A DNA stretch of 64,000 nt from CAYUQT01 sp964596165 (GCA_964596165.1 CAZQTW010000027.1:1-64000); one strand, 5' to 3'. Positions 24,866-33,835 are shown, counted from the stretch's first letter. A program made the numbers and translations. The notes: generated from the sequence alone by a model not told the origin.

Positions 24866-25783
24866 ATGAAGAGACGGCTACTGGAGAGTGCGCTGGCGTA
24901 CGTTCTGGTGTTGTCGGCCGGGACGTACGGTGGGGTGGTGACAGTTCCCGTGTCGTTTTCCGGACCGGGAAACTTGCTGACCGCGAACGGAACGCTGGTC
25001 GGCTCCGCCTCGGTCAGCGGCGGAGGCGGCGTCTATACCTATGACGACGCCAACGAGGTCTGGGTCGCCTCGACCTTCACCGTGCCGTTGCAGAGCGTGC
25101 CGATCGCGGCGAACCCCTTCTTCTTGGCGCTCAGTTCGAGCCCGACCGGAAGCATGACCATGAACATCGACAACACCGACCCCGACTGGTGGGTCGAGTC
25201 GTTCTTCGACATCTTCTTCGACCTGAAGGGCGGAGGCGGCGGTGGGGGCGGCGCGCTGACGTTCAATCTGGCGCCGACCGGTATCACGGTGAACCTGGAC
25301 GGGGGCGGAACGACGACGATCGATCTGGCGGGCGGCGGGGTGTATGCGCCTTTGAAGTGGGCGGGTTTGCCGAATAGGGTGCATTCGGGCGTGAGCATTG
25401 ACGTCGTGGGAATGGCCGGTCCGATTCCGTTGGGGTATCTGTTCAACGCGTCGTATTCGGAGTCGCAGGCGAACAACGTGGTGATGTCGCCGATCACGAT
25501 TACGGAGGGGATTGGTCCGTGGTATGCGTTTCGGGCGGAGTTTTCAGCGGACTTCGACGACATCACACTGAGCTTCTCGGAGTCGGGGACGTTCAGCATG
25601 AACACGTACTCAGGCAGCCAGTATCCCTACTACGCGCTGACGCTGAACTACGATGTGAGCGGGTGCGCGGCCTTGTGCAACGTTCATGGCGACTTCAGCG
25701 GTGTGGGCGAGATACCGGAGCCGACGACGCTGGCGTTGGTGCTTCTGGGTCCGGCGATGATGAGGCTGCGGAGGCGTTCGTAG
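24866..25783 (+). CDS. PEP-CTERM exported protein
   Basis: 305 residues. The ATG at 24866 has GGAAGGAGG directly upstream; an earlier ATG at 24821 has none. The N-terminus is a Sec signal peptide (RLLESALAYVLVLSAGTYG). The mature protein is beta-rich and contains a run of eight glycines near residue 120 followed by further Gly-rich turns. It ends IPEPTTLALVLLGPAMMRLRRRS: the PEP motif, a hydrophobic helix and a basic tail, which define PEP-CTERM sorting signals recognised by exosortase. An exosortase gene is not in the window. A CNVHGDFSGVGE segment just before the tail resembles a short dockerin-like calcium loop. Function beyond surface location is unknown. Confidence 0.88.
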   Translation: MKRRLLESALAYVLVLSAGTYGGVVTVPVSFSGPGNLLTANGTLVGSASVSGGGGVYTYDDANEVWVASTFTVPLQSVPIAANPFFLALSSSPTGSMTMNIDNTDPDWWVESFFDIFFDLKGGGGGGGGALTFNLAPTGITVNLDGGGTTTIDLAGGGVYAPLKWAGLPNRVHSGVSIDVVGMAGPIPLGYLFNASYSESQANNVVMSPITITEGIGPWYAFRAEFSADFDDITLSFSESGTFSMNTYSGSQYPYYALTLNYDVSGCAALCNVHGDFSGVGEIPEPTTLALVLLGPAMMRLRRRS

Positions 25784-25807
25784 GGCGAAGAGCCCCCTCC
25801 TCGATCG

Positions 25808-25854
25808 CCCCTGATCAAGGGGGTAAGCAGCATTTCCCCCTTGCCAAGAGGGGA
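25808..25854. promoter_or_regulatory. Overlapping alternative hairpins (terminator or attenuator-like) between PEP-CTERM and propeller genes
   Basis: Three stems are possible: 25808-25822 (CCCCT/AGGGG), 25835-25854 (TCCCC...GGGGA with one bulge), and a perfect 8-bp CAAGGGGG (25816-25823) with CCCCCTTG (25836-25843). The third excludes the other two. There is no T-tract, so a simple rho-independent terminator is unlikely. Confidence 0.4.
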
Positions 25855-25958
25855 TACAGGGAGGGTTTGAAGTTGTGGGGCGGGGTTGACACCGCCGGAT
25901 ACACGTCAAGAAACGGCGGGCCGAGCCTGCCCGAGGGCAACGCCAGAGGAGGCAGACG

Positions 25959-27704
25959 ATGAAGAAACGGATGACACTCACGAGCCTGGCCATTCTGTTG
26001 GCCGGCGTCCCGCTGATGATGGGGCTGATCCAAGTCGGCAGTTGTGGGTTGAACCAAGAGGATTTCAGGCGGATCGCCGGCGGCGGCGTGGACACTCGAC
26101 TCAATGGCTATCCGTGGGGCATGGAGGAGTTCGACGGTGATCGGGACGGGACGCCTGAGGTGTACATCGGAACCGTCGCGAATCCCCTGTGCCTGCAGGT
26201 CTGGATCGGTGCGACCCCGAACAGCCCGCCGCCGCCGGTCCGGTGGCAGTGCCGGAACGACCTATGGGATGCGAATGACTGGGGCCCTTACCTGATGGCC
26301 TCCGTGGCTCCCTCTTACGTCTATCGCGGCACGTACGATGAGCCAAACGACAAGTGGAACTGGGCGCGCGTTTTCTCACCCAGCCTGCTTCAAAACGCGG
26401 GGTTCCGTGGTGCACGGGTTTTCAACGACGCTCTGTACATGCTGGGCATGACACTGACGGAAGGGCTGGTGTGGAAGACGACGGACGGGCTGAACTACGT
26501 CCGGGCGTCTCCGGTGGGGATGGCAACCGGCGGCCTGGGGGTAACCGGCGGGCTGCGCGGATCGGCCGTGTTCAAGGGCAAGCTCTATGTGGCCAACAAT
26601 GGCATCTGTGAGATCTACGGCTCGGCCAATCCGTCCACGGATCCCAACAGTTGGGAGCCGGCATGCAGCACGGGTTTCGTGGCCGAAGGCGGCGGCGTAC
26701 ACAGCGCCCCCGTGTCCTCCGGGACGGTAACGAGCGCGACGACCGGCTCAATTACCGACACGTCACTGACCCTGCAGACCGCCTCCCTGCTCGGGTACGA
26801 GATCAAGGTAACGTCGGCGGCCGATCCGAACGTCAGTCAGACTCGAACGATACGGTACAACACGTCGAACACGCTCTATGTAGATTACGGCGGGGCGGGT
26901 CAGCCGTTCGACCCGGTCCCGGCGGCGGGTGATGCGTACGAGATTCTCAATACCACCGTACCGGACAACACCGGCATATGGCAGATCGCCGTGTTCGACG
27001 ACCACCTGTACGCCGCGTGCGGCAATCCGGCCGGACCGGAACTGTGGAAGTCGGATGATCCCAGACCCGGCAACTGGACGCGGGTATTCGCGGGCGGGTA
27101 CGGGAACCCGAACCCGCTGGGGATCATGTGCCTCAGCTCGTTCGGCGATCACCTGTACCTGGGCACCATGACCTACCCGCCCGGCGCCAGCTTGGGAATG
27201 ACGCTCGAGGGTTGTGAGATCCTTCGCGTGGACGCCAACGACAACGTCGAGGTCTGTGTCGGTGGAACGCGTGCCGCGGGCGTGGTGGGTCCGAACGAGG
27301 TCCCACCGCTGTCGGGGATGGCCAAGGGGTTTGACTACCGCGCCAACGTTTACGCGTGGTACATGGCGGTCTATGATGGATGGCTGTATGTCGGCACGTA
27401 TGATTATGCCGGCCAAGTCATGGACTACATCGTGCAGGCCTACGGCGGGCTGCCGCCGGATCAGTGGCCCCAGAGAACCAAGGACGCCATGGATCGTTGG
27501 CTCGGTCCGGACAGCATTCGCCGTGGCGGCGCCGACCTGTGGCGAACCAAGGACGGGATCCACTGGGTGCCGGTCAACCTGAACGGATTCGGTGATTGGG
27601 ACAACTATGGGATTCGTCAACTGATGTCGACGCAATGGGGCCTCATGGTCGGCATGGGCAATGCCATCGACGGATTCGAGGTCTGGCTCGGCAGGAAGCC
27701 GTAG
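25959..27704 (+). CDS. Exported protein with repeated beta-propeller-like segments, function unknown
   Basis: 581 residues, AGGAGG 6 bases before the ATG. The N-terminus is a signal peptide, with a possible lipobox (QVGSC, Cys about 29). The body repeats a pattern such as ARVFNDALYMLGM...LVWKTTDGLNYV, SAVFKGKLYVANNGICEIYGS, IAVFDDHLYAACGN...ELWKSDDP, SFGDHLYLGTM and MAVYDGWLYVGTYDYAG...DLWRTKDGIHWVPV, which suits a Kelch/BNR-like propeller. A segment at about residues 245-330 (GTVTSATTGSITDTSLTLQT to GDAYEIL) interrupts the propeller and looks like an inserted beta domain of a type common in surface and tail-fibre proteins. No catalytic residues are evident; binding or adhesion is a guess. 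It is the third exported-protein gene in a row. Confidence 0.7.
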   Translation: MKKRMTLTSLAILLAGVPLMMGLIQVGSCGLNQEDFRRIAGGGVDTRLNGYPWGMEEFDGDRDGTPEVYIGTVANPLCLQVWIGATPNSPPPPVRWQCRNDLWDANDWGPYLMASVAPSYVYRGTYDEPNDKWNWARVFSPSLLQNAGFRGARVFNDALYMLGMTLTEGLVWKTTDGLNYVRASPVGMATGGLGVTGGLRGSAVFKGKLYVANNGICEIYGSANPSTDPNSWEPACSTGFVAEGGGVHSAPVSSGTVTSATTGSITDTSLTLQTASLLGYEIKVTSAADPNVSQTRTIRYNTSNTLYVDYGGAGQPFDPVPAAGDAYEILNTTVPDNTGIWQIAVFDDHLYAACGNPAGPELWKSDDPRPGNWTRVFAGGYGNPNPLGIMCLSSFGDHLYLGTMTYPPGASLGMTLEGCEILRVDANDNVEVCVGGTRAAGVVGPNEVPPLSGMAKGFDYRANVYAWYMAVYDGWLYVGTYDYAGQVMDYIVQAYGGLPPDQWPQRTKDAMDRWLGPDSIRRGGADLWRTKDGIHWVPVNLNGFGDWDNYGIRQLMSTQWGLMVGMGNAIDGFEVWLGRKP

Positions 27705-27761
27705 TAAACGCACGGTGCCGATTCACAGATTCGCATATATCGTTTGCCTCCATTCGGGCAA

Positions 27762-27802
27762 GAGGGTGAGTAATGGGTTATCATGACCCCTTATTCACCC
27801 TC
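27762..27802. promoter_or_regulatory. 41-base near-perfect palindrome upstream of the Fe-alcohol dehydrogenase
   Basis: GAGGGTGA at 27762-27769 pairs with TCACCCTC at 27795-27802. The stem continues inward through GTAA/TTAT and GGGTTA/TGACCC with one T/C mismatch, giving about 19 pairs around a 3-base loop at 27781-27783. It ends 24 bases before the ATG at 27827. It could be an operator, an mRNA hairpin, or the terminator of the upstream gene. Confidence 0.55.
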
Positions 27803-27826
27803 CGCGTTTATTCCGGAGAGTCCACG

Positions 27827-29110
27827 ATGAAGGCGCCACTCAACGACAGGGCGGTTCACTTGCTGAGGGAGTTCAAGGGGGACAGGTACCTATTCGGAAA
27901 CAACGCGATCGATCGGATGGGGGGGCACGTCGCTTCCGCTCTCGGACAACACGTGGTGGTGTTCGCCGGCCGAACGGCTCGATCGACGGGCCTGATGGAC
28001 AAAGTTGCCCACGCGGTCCACTCGGCTGGCGGGGTTGTGATGGGTGTCTTCGACGCGGCGCGGCCGAATTCGCCGGTCGAAGACGTCTACGCCATGGTTG
28101 ACCGTCTCAGGGAGCGGCCCTCGGCGGACTGCGTCATTTCCGTCGGCGGCGGCTCCGCCATCGACGCCGCGAAGGGCGCCCTGGTCATTCACCGGCTGGG
28201 GGGTGATTTGGAGTCTTACTACGGCGTCGGGCTCGTCACCCGGGCCTTGACCTCGCGCCAGGCAACGCTGCTCCCGATGATCGCCGTGATGACCGCGTCT
28301 TCCTCGGCCGCCCACCTGACCAAGTACTCGAATCTGACCAACTTCGCCACGAATCAGAAAAAACTCATCATCGACGAAGCCATTGTCCCGCCGTATGCCG
28401 CATTTGATTACGGCGTCACCGTGGGCATGGATCGCGGCTTCACACTGGACGGTGCGTTCGACGGCATCAGTCACTCGTTGGAGGTGTACCTGGGCACGAC
28501 CGGGGGTCCGACGGCCGACAAGGTCGAGCGGATCGCCCTCACCGGAATCGAGCTTATCGTCGGCCATCTGGGCGAAGCGGTTGCCGAGCCGAGTAATCCG
28601 GCGGCGCGAACCGCCTTGGGCCTGGGCACCGATCTCGGGGGCTATGCCATCATGACGGGTGCGACCAACGGGGCCCATCTGAACTCGTTCTCCATGGTGG
28701 ATATCCTGCCGCACGGCCGTGCCGTCTCGATCCTCAACCCGTACTACGTCGTCTTCTTCGCGCCCTCGTGCGAACGGCAGCTTCGCCGGTTGGCCGATCT
28801 CTACGCTCGTTACGGGTGGCTCAAGAAGGCATATGAAGCCCTGAAGGGACGAGACCTCGGTCTGGCGGTGGCCGACGCCATGATCGCATTCGCGGCCACC
28901 CTCGGATTTCCCACTCGGCTGTCGGAGGTCCCCGGATTCGGTCCCTCGCACATCTGGCGCTGCCTGGAATCCGCGAAGAACCCCCAGCTTCGCAGCAAGC
29001 TGGAGAGCATGCCGGTCAAGCTGACCCCCGAACTCGTGGACGAGTACATGGGGGCCGTCCTCGACGCCGCGACCAGCGGCGATCTGAACCGTGTTAAGAA
29101 CATGGCGTAG
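27827..29110 (+). CDS. Iron-containing alcohol dehydrogenase family protein
   Basis: 427 residues from the ATG at 27827 (GGAGAG 6 bases upstream), preferred over an ATG at 27773 that lies inside the palindrome. Family features are VVVFAGRTARSTGLMDKV, the NAD-binding DCVISVGGGSAIDAAKGA, a proline/threonine-rich MIAVMTASSSAAHLTKYSNLTN, and metal-ligand regions around LDGAFDGISHSLEVYLG and ATNGAHLNSFSMVDILPHGRAVSILNPY. These group III dehydrogenases reduce aldehydes or oxidise alcohols with NAD(P). The substrate cannot be told from sequence; a lactaldehyde or propanol type reaction would fit with the microcompartment genes, but they lie over 20 kb away. Confidence 0.85.
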   Translation: MKAPLNDRAVHLLREFKGDRYLFGNNAIDRMGGHVASALGQHVVVFAGRTARSTGLMDKVAHAVHSAGGVVMGVFDAARPNSPVEDVYAMVDRLRERPSADCVISVGGGSAIDAAKGALVIHRLGGDLESYYGVGLVTRALTSRQATLLPMIAVMTASSSAAHLTKYSNLTNFATNQKKLIIDEAIVPPYAAFDYGVTVGMDRGFTLDGAFDGISHSLEVYLGTTGGPTADKVERIALTGIELIVGHLGEAVAEPSNPAARTALGLGTDLGGYAIMTGATNGAHLNSFSMVDILPHGRAVSILNPYYVVFFAPSCERQLRRLADLYARYGWLKKAYEALKGRDLGLAVADAMIAFAATLGFPTRLSEVPGFGPSHIWRCLESAKNPQLRSKLESMPVKLTPELVDEYMGAVLDAATSGDLNRVKNMA

Positions 29111-29263
29111 CACGTCGTCACGGAGGGTCGCGCACACCACCCGGAAGGTCTCAAGGCCCGGCTTCATCCCGGCCCGCGGAATCCAACGACCCCGCCGGCC
29201 CATCGGCGGAATCCGTCCGGTGCGGAAGAAAGTCCTTGCACGGAGGGGGAAACGGCGCGAGGT

Positions 29264-30082
29264 CTACTCCACGCGGCCGACGATCGGGCCGCGACCGCTC
29301 CTTTCGGTTGAAGAGGTAGCCGGACCCGAATCGGTCGTGTGGTAGCACCCCACATCCGCGCTGTATCGTCCCGGTTGGTCGGTTGCCCTGGTGGCTTGCA
29401 GGACGAGCCGTCCCTGCGTGGCGGCGAAGATTTCTTGAATGATCTTCGCGTCATGCGGCGGATGCGCCAAGACGCCGGCTCGCGCACACAGTTCGACGTC
29501 TCGTCCCTTGCGCTCGAACAGGATCACCGTTTGCGGTGTCCCGCCGACCAACTGACCGAATACGGTGAGGCCCGAGCCGGGCGACAGTTTGTATTCGATG
29601 GGCACGCGTCCCGTTTGGGGGTCACGCTGCATTTCTCTCAAGGCCAATCCGACAGCCTCGACGATTGCCGCTTCAATCGCGGCGGACTTTCGCTCCACCG
29701 GGTTGGACGACTTGGATTCCACACCATAGCCCGTGACGAGAAACGCGAAACGGCGGTCGGGCAATGGCTTCTCAAAGGTTTCGATCGGCTGGGGCTGCGC
29801 TTCCGCACCGATCACGTTCTGGTCGATTTCGATGGCCGGCGCGGCGGGCGGTCCCGGTTCGGCCGGCGAAACCGCCGTCACGTCTCGAGGTCTTGAGGCC
29901 GACGGCCGATTGGGCTGAACCGCCGACACGGAACGGGGCGGTGAGTCCGCCGTTCGGTCGGACTGAACCACCGACGGTCGGCGAGATTCGCGATAGAAAC
30001 ACCCGCTCACCAGCAATCCCAGCCCCGTCAGGAACGACACACTCACGGTCACGAGTGACCACCGCACGGTAGGATCTCCCAA
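29264..30082 (-). CDS. Probable lipoprotein with a disordered linker, function unknown
   Basis: 272 residues. A lipobox (GLGLLVSGCFYRES, Cys about 28) follows a hydrophobic signal segment. A low-complexity stretch rich in Pro/Ser/Arg, with two similar units (SVVQSDRTAD, SAVQPNRPSA), spans residues about 36-85. The folded part from about 105 (DRRFAFLVTGYG, then ERKSAAIEAAIVEAVGLALREM) resembles the small domain of LPP20-like/FlgT-type outer-membrane lipoproteins only weakly. It is divergent from the URO-D-family gene. I do not recognise a function. Confidence 0.55.
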   Translation of the reverse strand: MGDPTVRWSLVTVSVSFLTGLGLLVSGCFYRESRRPSVVQSDRTADSPPRSVSAVQPNRPSASRPRDVTAVSPAEPGPPAAPAIEIDQNVIGAEAQPQPIETFEKPLPDRRFAFLVTGYGVESKSSNPVERKSAAIEAAIVEAVGLALREMQRDPQTGRVPIEYKLSPGSGLTVFGQLVGGTPQTVILFERKGRDVELCARAGVLAHPPHDAKIIQEIFAATQGRLVLQATRATDQPGRYSADVGCYHTTDSGPATSSTERSGRGPIVGRVE

Positions 30083-30308
30083 AGATGAGCGCCACTATAT
30101 CACCGGCGCCGTGAACGTCAATGAAGCCTTGCGCCGGATTCGCTGCAAGTGAATTGCCCGACCCGAAGGTATTCTGGTACGCTGATCGGATTGTCCGGCG
30201 CGGTGAATACCTCACCAGCGATCCGACGCGCGCGGACGGATGGTCCGCGGCGCGATCTCCATCACCGCACCGCGGGCGCCGACGGTGGGTGGATCCGGGT
30301 GTGTTCGG

Positions 30309-31409
30309 ATGAACGTAGAACAACGCGTCTTGACGGCCTTGCGGTGCGAGAAACCCGATCGCGTGCCGGTGTTGGTCTATCTCAATCCGTACGTGGAGGA
30401 TTGGTACAGCCATTTGCCCTCGTATGCCGAGGTGCTCTCGGCCGCACAACAACTCGGCGACGTCGTCTTCGATTGGGTCTTTCCGGCCCCGTTCATGTTC
30501 ACCACAGGGCATCGCTGGATCGAGCAACGCGACTTAGGCAACGGGCAGACCGAGCACATCATCCACACCCCCGACGGTCCGATCACCGAGGTGACTCGCG
30601 CGGGCTGGAGAGGGCACGAGGTGATCAAGCGATGGATTGCCACGCCGGAGGACGCTCAGCGCGCGCTGTCCATTCCCTATGTGCCGTGCAAACCGGATCT
30701 GGAGACGTTCTTCTCGACCAAGATTCGCCTGGCGGACCGCGCCGTCGCGCAGATCAGCTTCCAAGACCCGGTCGGATTGCTCGACTGGATCGACGAACAG
30801 ACGCTGACCAAGTGGCGGATGCGCCGGCGAGACCTGATTCGACAACTCATCGAGACCGCCTTCGATCGAGTCGCCGACGGCCTGAAGACATGCCTCCAGG
30901 CGAGCGTGGGCTCCCTTTATGCCCTGCGGTCCTCCGCGGTGCCCGCGATGCGACACTTGTCGCCGGAGGAATGCGACGAGTTCGTCATCGAACACCACGC
31001 CAGACTGGCGGAACTAATCCATCGCCACGAGGAATGCTATCTTGTCATTCAGAGTTGCGGCCGGCTCGGCTCTCTCGTGGATCGTCTCGCGAACGTGGGA
31101 ATCGACGGACTCGAGGTGGTCGATCCGCCTCTCGGCGGCGATGTCGACCTGGGCACGCTCAAACGCCGGGTCGGCGAACACGTGTGTCTGATTGCCAATC
31201 TTCCGTATGAGATACTCCGCGGCGCAAGCACCGCCGAGATCGAACGGCAGGTCGAGCAGACCCTCGCAACCGCTTCGCACGGCGGCGGTCTGATCCTGAG
31301 CCCTTGTCCGGCCACACCGGATCGCGACCTGCCCCCCCAGGCCTCATCGAACTTCATCCACTATCTCAAAACAGCCCATGAGAAAGGACGGTATGGCGAG
31401 CTGCGCTAG
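30309..31409 (+). CDS. Uroporphyrinogen-decarboxylase-family protein
   Basis: 366 residues from the ATG at 30309; a longer in-frame GTG/ATG region from 30240 lacks support. The sequence has the URO-D fold markers EQRVLTALRCEKPDRVPV at the start, and a QSCGRLGSLVDRLANVGIDGLEVVDPP segment, where His/Cys-Gly near this point binds zinc and corrinoid- or thiol-linked methyl groups in the MtaA/CmuA branch. True HemE invariant residues (RQAGR near the N-terminus) are not visible, so heme synthesis is unlikely; a methyltransferase or decarboxylase-like role is possible. Its stop overlaps the convergent gpsA stop by 4 bases. Confidence 0.75.
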   Translation: MNVEQRVLTALRCEKPDRVPVLVYLNPYVEDWYSHLPSYAEVLSAAQQLGDVVFDWVFPAPFMFTTGHRWIEQRDLGNGQTEHIIHTPDGPITEVTRAGWRGHEVIKRWIATPEDAQRALSIPYVPCKPDLETFFSTKIRLADRAVAQISFQDPVGLLDWIDEQTLTKWRMRRRDLIRQLIETAFDRVADGLKTCLQASVGSLYALRSSAVPAMRHLSPEECDEFVIEHHARLAELIHRHEECYLVIQSCGRLGSLVDRLANVGIDGLEVVDPPLGGDVDLGTLKRRVGEHVCLIANLPYEILRGASTAEIERQVEQTLATASHGGGLILSPCPATPDRDLPPQASSNFIHYLKTAHEKGRYGELR

Positions 31410-32401
31410 TCTTCGCTCTTCAGCTCGCGACGCATGAGTTCGTTGACCGCGTCCGCAACGCCGCGCCGCTCGAAGAGGACCGCGTGAATGGCGGCCGTGA
31501 TGGGCATCTCGACGCCGCACCGGCCGGCAAGCTCCAGGACGCTGCGGGTGGTGGCCACCCCCTCGATGACCGAGTCGGTCGACTTCATCACTTGCTCGAG
31601 CGTTAGCCCTCGACCGATGCGTTCACCGGCGGACCGGTTTCGGCCCACCGGCGAGATACAGGTCGTCACCAGATCGCCCAGACCCGCCAGGCCGGCGAAT
31701 GTCTCCCGTCGGGCGCCGAGCGCCAGCCCCAGTCGCGTGATCTCGGCCAACCCGCGGGTCAGCAGCGCCGCCTTGGCATTGCAGCCGGCCTCCAGTCCGT
31801 CGGCCATGCCGGCGGCCAACGCGATGATGTTCTTGGTTGCACCGGCCAGTTCAACGCCAATCAGGTCGGTGTTGGTATAGACGCGGAACCAATCGGTGGC
31901 GAATGTCCGCTGAACGAACACGGCTGCCTCCTCGTCCTCACCGGCAGCGACGGCTGTCGCCGGCAGCTTCCGCGCCAACTCGGGCCCGATGTTGGGCCCG
32001 CTCAAGGCGACAACGCGGACGGGACCCAGGACGTCGTGAATGACCTGAGAGGGCCGCAGGAGTGTTCGATTCTCGATTCCCTTGGTGATGCTGCAGATCG
32101 GCACGTCTCTCGGGACCGAACCCGCGATCGGATGCCACCACGCGCGGATGAACTGGCAGGGCATCGCCGACACGATCAGCGTCGCCTTTGCCATAGCCCG
32201 CGAGGCATCGCCGGTCAGCAGGACGGCCTCCGGAATCGAGACGTCCGGCAGATAGCGGCGGTTTTGGCGGCCGGCCGACATTTCGGCCAGGTGGTCTTCG
32301 AACATGGTGAACATGCGCACCTCATGTCCTTTCTCGGCCAGGAGGATTGCGCAGACGGTGGCCATCGCCCCGTCACCGATGATGGCGATCGTTTCAGGCA
32401 T
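31406..32401 (-). CDS. gpsA: Glycerol-3-phosphate dehydrogenase (NAD(P)+)
   Basis: 331 residues. It makes sn-glycerol 3-phosphate from dihydroxyacetone phosphate for phospholipid synthesis in the cytoplasm. It shows a Rossmann start (IAIIGDGAMATVCAILLAEKGHEV), where the usual GAWGTA has become GDGAMATV, then SITKGIENRTL, VALSGPNIGPELARKLP, the catalytic lysine region ELAGATKNIIALAAGMADGL, and GLAGLGDLVTTCISPVGRNRSAGERIGRG. The length is normal for the family. It lies 75 bases downstream of the MFS gene on the same strand. Confidence 0.93.
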   Translation of the reverse strand: MPETIAIIGDGAMATVCAILLAEKGHEVRMFTMFEDHLAEMSAGRQNRRYLPDVSIPEAVLLTGDASRAMAKATLIVSAMPCQFIRAWWHPIAGSVPRDVPICSITKGIENRTLLRPSQVIHDVLGPVRVVALSGPNIGPELARKLPATAVAAGEDEEAAVFVQRTFATDWFRVYTNTDLIGVELAGATKNIIALAAGMADGLEAGCNAKAALLTRGLAEITRLGLALGARRETFAGLAGLGDLVTTCISPVGRNRSAGERIGRGLTLEQVMKSTDSVIEGVATTRSVLELAGRCGVEMPITAAIHAVLFERRGVADAVNELMRRELKSED

Positions 32402-32476
32402 ACGATGCGCTCCGATACTTTGCAGCCAGCTCTAAGAAGATCTACCCGAGCTGTGCGAGGGTCTTGATGCCGGATT

Positions 32477-33622
32477 TCATTCCCCCCTGGTCGGCACTGC
32501 CGGCAGCATTGCCGCCAGAATCGCCGCGGGGATCATGGCAACCGCCACGGCGACGAACGCCCATTCGATCGGGTGGATGAACGGCACCACCATGCCGCTC
32601 AGCCCGCCGATGCCCCACGACCATCCCATGACAAGCGATGAGGCCATCCGCGAGCCCGACGGCATGATCCGTTGACTCATCGACACAATCAGCGGGTTGA
32701 CGCCCTGAAGCGCCGCTCCCGCGACCGCAAGACAGACGACGAGCGTGGTCGGGCCGCCGTACGGCAGGACGACCACGGACACACACCCCAAAACGGCGCT
32801 GAGCACGAGGATCCACCGTTCTCGCCGGGGGTGAAGGAAGCCGGCCAGCAATCCCGTCACGCCTCCACTGAAGAGAAAGACGGCCAAGGCGACTCCCGTC
32901 CGCGCCAACGGCGCTTTCTGTTGCTCCGTCAGGAGCGTGACGCCCAGGTTGACACCCGTTGTCGTCAACGCTCGCAGAGCGCTGATGACGACCAGCGTGA
33001 TCATTAAGCCGATACGCCCGCGAAAGGCCTCCCGCACCGAGCCCAGGGTCTGCGTGTGACCGCCCAGATGCCGCGCAGGCCCACAACTTGCCAGTAGCGC
33101 GATCGTCACCGGCGCCGAGCCGATGAGCAACCACCATGCGTTTCCTGGGTCGTGACTGTTCAGAATCCGAGTGACCACGATCGGTCCCAACCCCAACCCG
33201 AGCGTTCCGCCGCCCAGAAAGATCGCCAACGACAGCGCTCGTCGTGCAGGCCACAGATCGCCAACGATGGCGGCCGGAATGGGATGGTAGACGGCAATCG
33301 CCAGTCCGCAGACCGTCAGGCACATCACCATCCACTCGGGCGTCGTCGCCTGAATCGCCGCGGCGATCCCAATCACGGCCACAAACGGCGACGCCAGCGC
33401 CACCCAACGTCCACCCCACCGATCGCTCCACAAGGCGAAGAACGGCTGCGTAAACGAGCACGCGATGTTCATCACGATCGTGGTCATCACGGCGATGGCC
33501 GCCGGGGACATGCCGAAGGTCTCGATGCGGGCGCGGATCAGCGGAAAGACCATCGTGGCGCACCCGTCGGTGAACCCATGCCCCAATGCGAGACTGACGA
33601 GCTGAACCAGAACTCGAACCAC
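32477..33622 (-). CDS. MFS transporter, fosmidomycin-resistance (Fsr)-like
   Basis: 381 residues with about twelve transmembrane segments and the MFS N-terminal and central patterns: LGHGFTDGCATMVFPLI, a WSDRWGGRWVALASPF loop after TM2, and IFLGGGTLGLGLGP. The C-terminal half includes SGGVTGLLAGFLHPRRERW. This fits Fsr-type drug/metabolite exporters, although the substrate is not determined. An overlapping frame on the same strand, read from 33563, is Gly/Arg-rich and is a shadow. The gene is upstream of gpsA on the same strand. Confidence 0.82.
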   Translation of the reverse strand: MVRVLVQLVSLALGHGFTDGCATMVFPLIRARIETFGMSPAAIAVMTTIVMNIACSFTQPFFALWSDRWGGRWVALASPFVAVIGIAAAIQATTPEWMVMCLTVCGLAIAVYHPIPAAIVGDLWPARRALSLAIFLGGGTLGLGLGPIVVTRILNSHDPGNAWWLLIGSAPVTIALLASCGPARHLGGHTQTLGSVREAFRGRIGLMITLVVISALRALTTTGVNLGVTLLTEQQKAPLARTGVALAVFLFSGGVTGLLAGFLHPRRERWILVLSAVLGCVSVVVLPYGGPTTLVVCLAVAGAALQGVNPLIVSMSQRIMPSGSRMASSLVMGWSWGIGGLSGMVVPFIHPIEWAFVAVAVAMIPAAILAAMLPAVPTRGE

Positions 33623-33736
33623 CGGTTAAGCCAACCTCCCAAGAGAGGGTGGTTCTAGCTGTCTATGGAGTGAACCGCAAGCGAGAAAAGCGTGGGGAAA
33701 TACAAGGAAGTGTGATGGAGCCTCAGGCTGATGCGG

Positions 33737-33835
33737 TCAGCACATCGCCGCGAACACTGACAGGGTCAGAAACACGATCTTGTACTTTCGGCGGAAGAAC
33801 CAGCGGATCTGTTCAAGACGTTCGTGGCGTGACAT
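33737..33835 (-). CDS. Small putative membrane protein, 32 residues
   Basis: An ATG at 33835 has AAAGGGAGCC 5-8 bases upstream, a good ribosome site. The product, MSRHERLEQIRWFF then RRKYKIVFLTLSVFAAMC, has a charged N-terminal half and one hydrophobic helix, the form of a single-pass membrane microprotein. A longer frame from 34141 has no ribosome site. No homologue is known to me, so this is a tentative call based on start signal and shape. Confidence 0.35.
   Translation of the reverse strand: MSRHERLEQIRWFFRRKYKIVFLTLSVFAAMC

Noticed and set aside
32442..33563. Same-strand open frame overlapping the MFS transporter
   Set aside because: It is Gly/Arg-rich and lacks hydrophobic helices, while the overlapping frame encodes a clear twelve-helix transporter.
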